A stretch of DNA of 5,397 nucleotides. It comes from an uncultured Methylobacter sp. (GTDB lineage: Bacteria > Pseudomonadota > Gammaproteobacteria > Methylococcales > Methylomonadaceae). Position 1 is the first letter of the stretch, and each line of letters begins with the position of its first letter. Shown here piece by piece: positions 1 to 4,815 of this stretch. The notes below the pieces were generated by a model that saw only the letters and a program-made list of their open reading frames with translations, was not told where the DNA came from and did not search any database. Both the position numbers and the translations under genes were made by a program. Where the stretch lies: NCBI GenBank assembly GCA_903831545.1, contig CAIKYI010000147.1, positions 1 to 5,397 of the forward strand, in the 5' to 3' direction.

Positions 1-110
1 GTTGTTCAGGTTGTTTTTCTTTTTTGAGAACTTCTGAGCCATGACTGCAATTTCCTGTTAATTTGTTTGTCTTCCTTTACTAGGAAAACTTAAGGCAAAA
101 TTTAAAATAA

Positions 111-290
111 TTAACGCAAGGAATTGGCATAATGCTCTGTTACTAATAGCAATACACCGTTTCTTACGTTGGTTTCCAACCCGGCTATCTCCAGAACTAT
201 TCCCACAGTTCCTTGGCTTTCCGCCCCTGCTTCACAACAGGTATGGCTCAAAATAAATGAATCTTTAAAACCACTGCATTCATTAACCAC
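111..290 (-). CDS. Possible short minus-strand ORF, 59 residues, unrecognised
   Basis: The minus strand is open from a GTG at 290-288 to a TAA at 113-111. The product would contain CCEAGAESQGTVGIVLEIAG around residues 18-37 and end in EHYANSLR. There is no convincing Shine-Dalgarno sequence before the GTG, and an in-frame stop lies just upstream. Amino-acid content is plausible but not distinctive. I recognise no domain. It could be the remnant of a larger gene, part of a dispersed repeat, or chance; I cannot separate these from one sequence. Confidence 0.2.
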   Translation of the reverse strand: MVNECSGFKDSFILSHTCCEAGAESQGTVGIVLEIAGLETNVRNGVLLLVTEHYANSLR

Positions 291-305
291 AGTTTAATAA
301 TTGAA

Positions 306-334
306 TTTACTGCACTAATATTGAAATTTATAAT
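306..334 (+). promoter_or_regulatory. Weak sigma70-like promoter candidate
   Basis: A perfect -10 hexamer TATAAT lies at 329-334, with TTTACT (4 of 6 matches to TTGACA) at 306-311 and a 17-nt spacer. Transcription would start near 341, on top of the Shine-Dalgarno-like AAGGA at 339-343, so it would not drive the adjacent mini-ORF efficiently. The local sequence is AT-rich, which makes chance matches common. Confidence 0.2.
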
Positions 335-349
335 TTGCAAGGACAATAT

Positions 350-418
350 ATGATGAACTGGCCAGATGCACGAAAAGAATTGTTTCAAATTGTTACAAAA
401 GCTAATCCGAGATTATAA
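350..418 (+). pseudogene. 22-codon mini-ORF with good ribosome binding site; likely gene stub
   Basis: An ATG at 350 follows the Shine-Dalgarno sequence AAGGA (339-343) by 6 nt, which is near ideal. The frame runs only 22 codons, beginning MMNWPDARKELFQ, before TAA at 416-418. After the stop the sequence turns to A/T-rich DNA with no continuing frame. A good initiation site followed by an immediate stop and low-complexity DNA looks like the 5' stub of a gene whose body has been lost. It could also be a chance ORF or a genuine small peptide. No family is recognised. Confidence 0.25.
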
Positions 419-546
419 AAAAAACATAAAATAATGATTTAATTAGAAAATATGATTTTTATTTTGATCCTTATTGCTAAGTCGCCCTGTTCTTAACAAT
501 TGTATTGTTTCGACTTTAGCTGCACTTTTTGCCAAATTAGTAGCGG

Positions 547-562
547 ACAGGCTATAGCCTGT
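547..562. repeat. Perfect 16-bp palindrome
   Basis: ACAGGCTATAGCCTGT reads identically on both strands, with two 8-base arms and no spacer. The flanking bases (G before, T after) do not extend it. Such uninterrupted dyads suit a dimeric DNA-binding protein better than an RNA hairpin, which needs a loop. No intact gene or obvious promoter lies next to it, so its role is unknown. It may be a remnant of a repeat or mobile-element end. Confidence 0.7.
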
Positions 563-748
563 TATTGTGGAAGATGGTTAGAGCGAATTGGATAAAGTTG
601 AATTAACTGTCCCACTAGAAAGAAATCAGGGACCAGAAAATTCAAGGAATTTAGTGGACACTTGGCAAGGCCAAAGTAAAGATCAAATTCTCCAAAGGGT
701 TGACTGCCCTGCCCCTTGCATTTGACGCGCCTGGCAAGGCTGGCGCTG

Positions 749-764
749 TGGGGTAAAGACCCCA
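749..764. repeat. Short GC-rich hairpin (6-bp stem, 4-nt loop)
   Basis: TGGGGT (749-754) pairs perfectly with ACCCCA (759-764) around the loop AAAG. No run of T follows on either strand, so this is not a typical intrinsic terminator. It sits in the decayed region just before the frameshifted relic at 803-1098. Its function, if any, is unknown. Confidence 0.4.
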
Positions 765-802
765 GGGAAACATTACCAAAATTGAATGGTGATCTACGTT
801 AA

Positions 803-1098
803 AAATCTAAATCATCAAGTGGTGGTGACAGCTTTGAACTGAAAAACACACTGGTCTGTGCTTTAAAGTTTTTGTATGAGACTGAGATTAATGTTGAGGT
901 GGAGATTAAGCAAAGACATCTATCCGCATGGAACCAACAAGAAACTGTTCAAACCCAATTGCAGTGCCAACTTGGAAGCATTGAACAGGCAAATCATACC
1001 AAAACCCAGTTAATGATTATTGGAAGGATAACAACCTTCAGGTACAGCTTATTGAACATGACAAATTTAGCAGTACAACCAAGAATTTGATCGATTGA
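803..1098 (+). pseudogene. Frameshifted remnant of an unidentified coding sequence
   Basis: One plus-strand frame is open from just after a TAA at 800-802 to a TGA at 1088-1090 and contains segments such as SFELKNTLVCALKFLYE and ETVQTQLQCQLGSIEQ. A second frame, open from 985 to a TGA at 1096-1098, reads NDYWKDNNLQVQLIEHDKF near its end. That segment looks more protein-like than the first frame over the same bases. A single frameshift between about 985 and 1020 would join them into one C-terminal region. There is no credible start codon with a ribosome binding site; a TTG at 872 is the best available. The family is not recognised, so this rests on the appearance of the translations only. Confidence 0.3.
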
Positions 1099-1112
1099 AG
1101 CATAGTGTAGTC

Positions 1113-1132
1113 CCCGAATTTTTTTAATCGGG
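1113..1132. terminator. Small hairpin downstream of both flanking reading frames
   Basis: CCCGA (1113-1117) pairs with TCGGG (1128-1132) around a T-rich loop. The segment CGGGA at 1129-1133 can alternatively pair with TCCCG at 1135-1139. The site lies between the end of the plus-strand relic (1098) and the end of the minus-strand SRPBCC gene (1177), where a bidirectional terminator would be expected. No T tract follows the stem on either strand, so termination is only a weak suggestion. Confidence 0.25.
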
Positions 1133-1176
1133 AATCCCGCTGAATAAATTACATATTGATCTTAAACAGGCGAATC

Positions 1177-1641
1177 TTACAATTTATTCCCCCATTTATT
1201 ATGTAAATAGTCGCGACGCGCATCAAAGATGTTTTCAAGTTTACTTGCTATCAGAACCCTGTTTATTAACTGTCCCAACCAGCCCATAGGCATGGCGTAG
1301 AACATAATATCTTCGATAACCACGCCGTTTTGTGTTTCAGTCAAACAGACTTCATGACTCCAAAATTTAAACGGGCCAATGCGCTGTTGATAGACAAAAC
1401 GCCTGGGTTCATCACAGTGACTAATCTCTGACAACCAGGCCATTGGTATACCAAACACGGCTTTCATTTGATAACTTATCATTAAGCCGGCATATATGTT
1501 TTCCGGCACTTTAGACAAAATTGATACATGAAAAAATGACGGTGTAATGTCATTAAGATGATAAGGTGACGAAAAAAATTCCCAGGCTTCGTTGAGATTT
1601 ACATTTAGCTGTTGTTGCCGGTAGAGTTGATAAATTTTCAT
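1177..1641 (-). CDS. SRPBCC-fold ligand-binding protein (COG4276 type)
   Basis: This encodes a 154-residue cytoplasmic protein with no signal peptide, the usual length for a single SRPBCC (START/Bet v1-like) domain. The N-terminal signature EAWEFFSSP (residues 18-26) followed by DITP (31-34) is typical of the COG4276 subgroup. Other matching blocks are GIPMAWLSEISH (64-75), EPRRFVYQQRIGPF (78-91), a tryptophan-histidine pair at W94/H96 and the C-terminal helix KLENIFDARRDYL (134-146). The fold forms a hydrophobic cavity for a small ligand, but the ligand of this subgroup is unknown to me. I chose the ATG at 1641 because it starts at the conserved strand and lies 16 nt after the DUF1289 stop. 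An earlier in-frame ATG at 1731 would overlap that gene by 74 nt. No clear Shine-Dalgarno sequence is visible, so translation may be coupled to the upstream gene. The fold assignment is firm and the function open. Confidence 0.85.
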   Translation of the reverse strand: MKIYQLYRQQQLNVNLNEAWEFFSSPYHLNDITPSFFHVSILSKVPENIYAGLMISYQMKAVFGIPMAWLSEISHCDEPRRFVYQQRIGPFKFWSHEVCLTETQNGVVIEDIMFYAMPMGWLGQLINRVLIASKLENIFDARRDYLHNKWGNKL

Positions 1642-1657
1642 CAGAATAAAATAGATT

Positions 1658-1855
1658 TTAACTTTTTTTATGATCTTTATATTTAATTGCTCTAATTTCA
1701 ACAGAAGCAAGTATTGAAGTCCGTTGCGCATTATTAATTAGCGTCCATGCTTTAATCTCATGCAGCTCACGAAAACAACCTAAACATATATTGTTTTCAT
1801 CCAGGTTACAAATACCTACACAAGGCGATTGTACCGGTTCAATTTTAGATGGCAT
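1658..1855 (-). CDS. DUF1289 family small cysteine-motif protein
   Basis: This encodes a 65-residue protein with the hallmark of DUF1289: SPCVGIC near the N-terminus (C12, C16), then CLGCFREL (C24, C27) and the following HEIKAW (32-37). The spacing CxxxC-x7-CxxC suggests a metal-binding site, probably zinc or an iron-sulfur cluster. That is inference, since the family's biochemical role is not established. Length is normal for the family. The ATG at 1855 is preceded by GGA about 10 nt upstream. The gene follows modE on the same strand after 124 nt and precedes the SRPBCC gene by 16 nt, so the latter two probably form a transcription unit. DUF1289 proteins are common as small conserved genes in proteobacteria, and I see nothing that ties this one to molybdenum. 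Confidence 0.9.
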   Translation of the reverse strand: MPSKIEPVQSPCVGICNLDENNICLGCFRELHEIKAWTLINNAQRTSILASVEIRAIKYKDHKKS

Positions 1856-1912
1856 TTATATAATTCCATAAAATGGTTTGATTACAATCATCAGAAATAA
1901 AATATAAGAAAC

Positions 1913-1942
1913 AATATATTTTATTCATAGTTGATTTGAAAA
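1913..1942 (-). promoter_or_regulatory. Candidate promoter for the DUF1289-SRPBCC pair
   Basis: Read on the minus strand, TTTTCA (1942-1937) and TATATT (1918-1913) are separated by 18 nt and lie about 60-90 nt before the DUF1289 start codon. Each hexamer matches the sigma70 consensus at 4 and 5 positions respectively. The whole 1857-1979 intergenic stretch is AT-rich, so chance matches are likely. If real, it would make the pair independent of modE transcription. Confidence 0.25.
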
Positions 1943-1979
1943 TATTCGGTCTTCCAGTCCACTATCGATGTGTAAACAC

Positions 1980-2816
1980 TTATGGCTCAGTCGTGGAGGT
2001 TTTAAAAGGAATACACCCCACAACAGGCGCATTGCTTTTAAAAACGGCCAATACTGTATCGCCTGGCCTAAGTGCCATGTTTTGCGCACTTTGCTCGGTA
2101 ATCATGGCGGCCAGGGTTTCACCGCCCGGTAATAACACAATCACTTCTGCATTGACCGCATCCTGTTGCACACGAATCACCTTACAAGGCAAGCGATTGC
2201 GAGCTGAAAACAAGTTGGCATCAGAATCCGTTATCACCATTATATCGACACTGTTAATCAGCAAAACGGTATCGGAACCGACGCATAAACCAAGATCTTT
2301 AAGTGATGTCAGACTGGTACTGACAATAATCTGCTCACCGCCTTTCAGCTTGACAATAATCTCGGCATTTACCGCACCCTCCTGAATTGCGATAACACTG
2401 CCAAAAATCTGGTTACTGGCACTGGTTTTAACTACCAGACGCTGCAATAACAGGACAGCATCAAAATCTTCAGCAAGACTACGGTTGATTTTTTCAAGAA
2501 ACTGCCGATGCTGTTTTTCAAGGCTGGTAAACAACTCCAATAACGAGCGCCCTGCCCCGGTTAAACTGGTTCCACCGCCTTTATTTCCGCCAATCGCAGT
2601 GCTGACTAATGTTTTAGGCGAACCATTATTGGCTCTTTCGATGATTTGCCAGGCGCCTTTATAACTAAGTCCCATCTGCTTGGCAGCCTGATTAATTGAG
2701 CCACTTTGATTAATGGCCCTTAGCAACCCAATCATGCGACTATCCAGCGCACCGACCAATCGCAATTCACCCTCAACCCAGTTTGGTGTTTTCAGACTGT
2801 TGTTTTTTTTTGGCAT
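1980..2816 (-). CDS. modE: ModE, molybdate-responsive transcriptional regulator
   Basis: This is a 278-residue cytoplasmic dimeric regulator with the two-part ModE layout (E. coli ModE has 262). The N-terminal winged helix-turn-helix spans about residues 25-100. Its typical block is SGSINQAAKQMGLSYKGAW (38-56), then NKGGGTSLTGAGRSLLELF (78-96). The C-terminal part has two Mop/TOBE oxyanion-binding subdomains, about 126-193 and 198-266, the second with a standard SARN motif (204-207). In the first, the usual SARN arginine is Ser134 (SASN, 132-135). In the known family, molybdate-bound ModE represses modABC and can activate molybdenum-cofactor or molybdoenzyme genes. Here it is divergent from the porin-modA unit. 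The start is uncertain. The ATG at 2816 fits the family N-terminus but has no Shine-Dalgarno sequence. An in-frame ATG at 2846 has AAAAGG 5 nt upstream and would add ten mostly hydrophobic residues. Confidence 0.95.
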   Translation of the reverse strand: MPKKNNSLKTPNWVEGELRLVGALDSRMIGLLRAINQSGSINQAAKQMGLSYKGAWQIIERANNGSPKTLVSTAIGGNKGGGTSLTGAGRSLLELFTSLEKQHRQFLEKINRSLAEDFDAVLLLQRLVVKTSASNQIFGSVIAIQEGAVNAEIIVKLKGGEQIIVSTSLTSLKDLGLCVGSDTVLLINSVDIMVITDSDANLFSARNRLPCKVIRVQQDAVNAEVIVLLPGGETLAAMITEQSAQNMALRPGDTVLAVFKSNAPVVGCIPFKTSTTEP

Positions 2817-2851
2817 GTTGATATAAAAGTAAAAATTCAAAAGCATTAAAG

Positions 2852-2857
2852 CCTTTT
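2852..2857 (-). promoter_or_regulatory. Shine-Dalgarno sequence favouring a longer ModE start
   Basis: On the minus strand AAAAGG (2857-2852) precedes the in-frame ATG at 2846-2844 by 5 nt. The shorter start at 2816 has no such element. This site therefore argues for a ModE form ten residues longer, whereas the family alignment argues for the shorter form. Confidence 0.4.
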
Positions 2858-2868
2858 CAGGAGCAGCT

Positions 2869-2898
2869 ATTATTTCGCTACTGGCAATAATTTGTCTA
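2869..2898 (-). promoter_or_regulatory. Candidate modE promoter
   Basis: On the minus strand TAGACA (2898-2893) and AATAAT (2874-2869) each match the sigma70 consensus at 5 of 6 positions and are spaced by 18 nt. Transcription would begin near 2862, leaving the AAAAGG Shine-Dalgarno at 2857-2852 inside the message. That in-frame ATG at 2930 would lie upstream of this promoter and would not be used. Confidence 0.35.
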
Positions 2899-3035
2899 TA
2901 ATTTTTGCCCTGTATTGCTTTACGCACCAAATATAACTGGAATTTTTCCCTTCTGTCGTCAATAGACTACAACACCCGATTATCGCAACCTGACGACTGG
3001 GATATATGAGTTAAAAAACACCCTATTTTTCATTT

Positions 3036-3059
3036 CGTTATTTACTTTTATTCATAAAG
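3036..3059 (+). promoter_or_regulatory. Candidate ModE operator
   Basis: CGTTATTTA (3036-3044), a 6-nt spacer, and TTCATAAAG (3051-3059) reproduce the 9-6-9 layout of the ModE consensus CGNTATATA-N6-TATATAACG. By my count 7 of 8 specified bases match in the left half and 6 of 9 in the right. The site overlaps the -35 box of the candidate promoter for the porin-modA unit, as expected for a repressor site. The consensus is AT-rich, so a scored genome-wide search would be needed to judge significance. Confidence 0.5.
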
Positions 3060-3068
3060 AACTAAAAT
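3041..3068 (+). promoter_or_regulatory. Candidate promoter for the porin-modA operon
   Basis: TTTACT (3041-3046; 4 of 6 matches) and TAAAAT (3063-3068; 5 of 6) are separated by 16 nt. Transcription would start near 3075, giving a leader of about 95 nt before the porin ATG at 3170. The -35 box is inside the candidate ModE operator, so molybdate-bound ModE would block polymerase binding. Confidence 0.4.
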
Positions 3069-3102
3069 TGGGCCATGTTCCTTTTTTTAAATATTTCCAA
3101 TT

Positions 3103-3114
3103 ACATTTAAATGT
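3103..3114. repeat. Perfect 12-bp palindrome in the porin leader
   Basis: ACATTTAAATGT is identical on both strands with no spacer. It lies about 30 nt downstream of the predicted transcription start and 55 nt before the porin ATG. It could be a binding site for a dimeric regulator, or chance in AT-rich DNA. An RNA hairpin is unlikely to be stable because no loop bases are available without breaking the stem. Confidence 0.5.
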
Positions 3115-3169
3115 GCATCGACAACAGCGTCGACACCTACTTCATCATCACAATAATAGGTCATTGAAA

Positions 3170-4777
3170 ATGCCGAAAATATCTCTTGCCAGTGTTACTC
3201 CGGCGCTAAGTTTACTTGTCGCCAGCGGTTTCTGTTTTATCTCTATCCTTGACGAAGCCCAGGCCGCCGAGGCAAAAACTTATACCCGCACGCCAATGGC
3301 TGCATACAATGCTTTAATGGATGATGCTTTGTTGGGCAATAGTTATGAAAAACCAGTCTGGAATTTGCACGACACCTTAAAGCTGCCTAATTGGCTGACT
3401 GCCGGTCTTGAACAGAGAACGCGCTATGAGTCTTTAAGTGATACTTTCAAGGCAAGTCAAGCTGGTACAACAGCAGGTGGCGGAGACCAGCAAATTACCC
3501 TGCAAACCGATCTATGGCTACAGGCTAAATTGGGCAAATTCAGGTTCGCAGTTGAATTTATGGATGCGCGCGCACTGGGTTCGGATGTGAATACAAGCAG
3601 AGCAATAAACTCCAATAACACCGCGAATCCGCCTAATAACACCATGGTTGACACCGCTGATTTCACCCAGGGTTATATATCCTGGGCCGATCAAAATGCA
3701 TTCTTTAGCGGACGGGGTTTAGAAGTTAAAGTTGGACGTCAAACCATGGACTATGGCAGTCGCAGACTGATATCCAGACCTGTTTTTCGTAATACCGTCA
3801 ATAGTTTTACCGGTGTAAGAATCAGAGTGCTGGATTATGAGCACTGGCAATTTAATACCTTTGCAACCATGCCGGTCAACCGTTACCCCAACTATAACTC
3901 TGTCACTAAAGATTCAAATTTATTGGTAAAAGGGAACCAACAATGGGATGAAGAAGATACCCAAACCTGGCTTTCCGGGGGTATTTTGGAAGGTTATAAC
4001 CTGATCAAGAATATTAATGCCGAGTTGTATCTTTATAATCTGGACGAGGGTGACAGCAAACTGAATCCTACCCGAAATCGACATTATTTCACGCCAGGCA
4101 TACGGTTTTACCTAAAACCCGCAAAAGGTAATTTTGACTTTGTCGCAGAAGGCATGGGCCAGTTTGGTACCGTGCAATACAATACTTCAGTAGAAAACCG
4201 ACAACAGAACCACCAGGCCTGGTCCGAGCATATCGAGGCCGGCTATAGCTTCGATATGCCCATGTCGCCACGCTTTTTGATCGAATATGATTGGGCAAGT
4301 GGCAGCAAAAGCAGCACATATACTGCAGGCTCAACCGATGGCCGTTTCGATTCACTTTATGCCGCTACCGATATCGACTTTGGCTCATCAGGCATTTATT
4401 CTGCCTTTCAACGTAGCAACATCAACTCACCCGGCTACCGGCTTAATTTCGCGCCTCGTTCTGATCTGACGGTTTCCATACAACAACGCTTAATCTGGCT
4501 GGCCTCGGCAGGCGATTGCTGGGGTGGCGCTTCATGTTCATCAGGCACAGCGCCAGGTTTAAAGGGAAATACCACGGGAACCAGCGGCAGTTATGTAGGC
4601 AATCAACTGGGAGTTTCAAGCCGTTATAACTACAACAGCAGTTTAAACTTTGATGTAGGCTGGTTTCATTTATTTAAGGGGCAGTTTGCCAAATCAGCGG
4701 TTTCAACAGCAACGTCTATAGCAACTCCCGGCGCTGATACCAATTATTTCTACGTGCAAAGCCAAATCAGGTTTTAA
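3170..4777 (+). CDS. Alginate-export-family outer-membrane beta-barrel porin
   Basis: This encodes a 535-residue precursor. The Sec signal peptide has a hydrophobic core LSLLVASGFCFISIL (residues 13-27) and probable cleavage after AQA (30-32). Family features (Alginate_exp, AlgE-like) include LTAGLEQRTRYES near the mature N-terminus, VGRQTMDYGSRRLISRP (188-204) followed by NSFTGVRIR, the barrel strand FLIEYDWASGSK (369-380) and a terminal phenylalanine in YFYVQSQIRF, typical of outer-membrane insertion signals. Length fits the family. The ATG at 3170 has AATAGG with a 9-nt spacer. An upstream TTG at 3068 lies within the promoter -10 box and would destroy the signal peptide. Many members annotated as alginate exporters are general or anion porins. 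Placement between modE and modA, 38 nt before modA, suggests uptake of molybdate or a related oxyanion; this is inference. C450 and C456 lie in one probable surface loop. Confidence 0.9.
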   Translation: MPKISLASVTPALSLLVASGFCFISILDEAQAAEAKTYTRTPMAAYNALMDDALLGNSYEKPVWNLHDTLKLPNWLTAGLEQRTRYESLSDTFKASQAGTTAGGGDQQITLQTDLWLQAKLGKFRFAVEFMDARALGSDVNTSRAINSNNTANPPNNTMVDTADFTQGYISWADQNAFFSGRGLEVKVGRQTMDYGSRRLISRPVFRNTVNSFTGVRIRVLDYEHWQFNTFATMPVNRYPNYNSVTKDSNLLVKGNQQWDEEDTQTWLSGGILEGYNLIKNINAELYLYNLDEGDSKLNPTRNRHYFTPGIRFYLKPAKGNFDFVAEGMGQFGTVQYNTSVENRQQNHQAWSEHIEAGYSFDMPMSPRFLIEYDWASGSKSSTYTAGSTDGRFDSLYAATDIDFGSSGIYSAFQRSNINSPGYRLNFAPRSDLTVSIQQRLIWLASAGDCWGGASCSSGTAPGLKGNTTGTSGSYVGNQLGVSSRYNYNSSLNFDVGWFHLFKGQFAKSAVSTATSIATPGADTNYFYVQSQIRF

Positions 4778-4800
4778 CAAAATAACCCGGCCAATTTTAT

Positions 4801-4806
4801 AAAGGA
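4801..4806 (+). promoter_or_regulatory. modA ribosome binding site
   Basis: AAAGGA lies 9 nt before the modA ATG at 4816 and fixes that start. No promoter or terminator is visible in the 38-nt porin-modA gap, which supports co-transcription. Confidence 0.7.
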
Positions 4807-4815
4807 AAATCTTTT

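Larger units (their letters stand above)
1..1176. other. Gene-poor, AT-rich region with decayed sequence
   Basis: No intact gene can be supported in this stretch. All six frames are broken by stops at short intervals. The longest open stretches are a plus-strand frame at 803-1089 and a minus-strand frame at 111-290, and neither resembles a family I recognise. Short plausible peptide segments appear in shifting frames, which suggests degraded coding DNA rather than a designed regulatory region. Small inverted repeats occur at 168-180, 547-562, 749-764 and 1113-1132. Positions 419-540 are a very AT-rich run in which I see nothing specific. I looked for tRNA cloverleaves, rRNA segments, IS terminal repeats and CRISPR repeats and found none. 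Confidence 0.6.

Noticed and set aside
735..770. Possible rRNA or tRNA fragment around the GGGGTAAAGACCCC segment
   Set aside because: The match to conserved rRNA text is superficial, and no surrounding conserved rRNA or cloverleaf structure is present.
1642..1731. Longer SRPBCC start at 1731
   Set aside because: It would overlap the DUF1289 gene by 74 nt in another frame. The added residues are lysine/leucine/isoleucine-rich and lie outside the SRPBCC domain.
1936..2385. 149-codon plus-strand open frame
   Set aside because: It lies antisense to the well-supported modE coding region, has no family resemblance and no ribosome binding site.
2847..2930. Longest ModE start at 2930
   Set aside because: It would place codons upstream of the candidate modE promoter and add a segment with no counterpart in the ModE family.
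3068..3169. N-terminal extension of the porin from a TTG
   Set aside because: The TTG overlaps the candidate -10 box, and the extra residues (rich in H, Q and R) would sit in front of a clear Sec signal peptide that begins at the ATG at 3170.
3069..3169. Molybdenum-cofactor riboswitch in the porin leader
   Set aside because: The leader is short and AT-rich and lacks the long GC-containing stems of the Moco RNA motif.
3457..3666. 69-codon minus-strand open frame
   Set aside because: It is antisense to the porin gene with no supporting initiation signal.
4089..4469. Overlapping open frames on both strands (4089-4355 minus, 4287-4469 plus)
   Set aside because: Both lie inside the porin gene and have no family resemblance.
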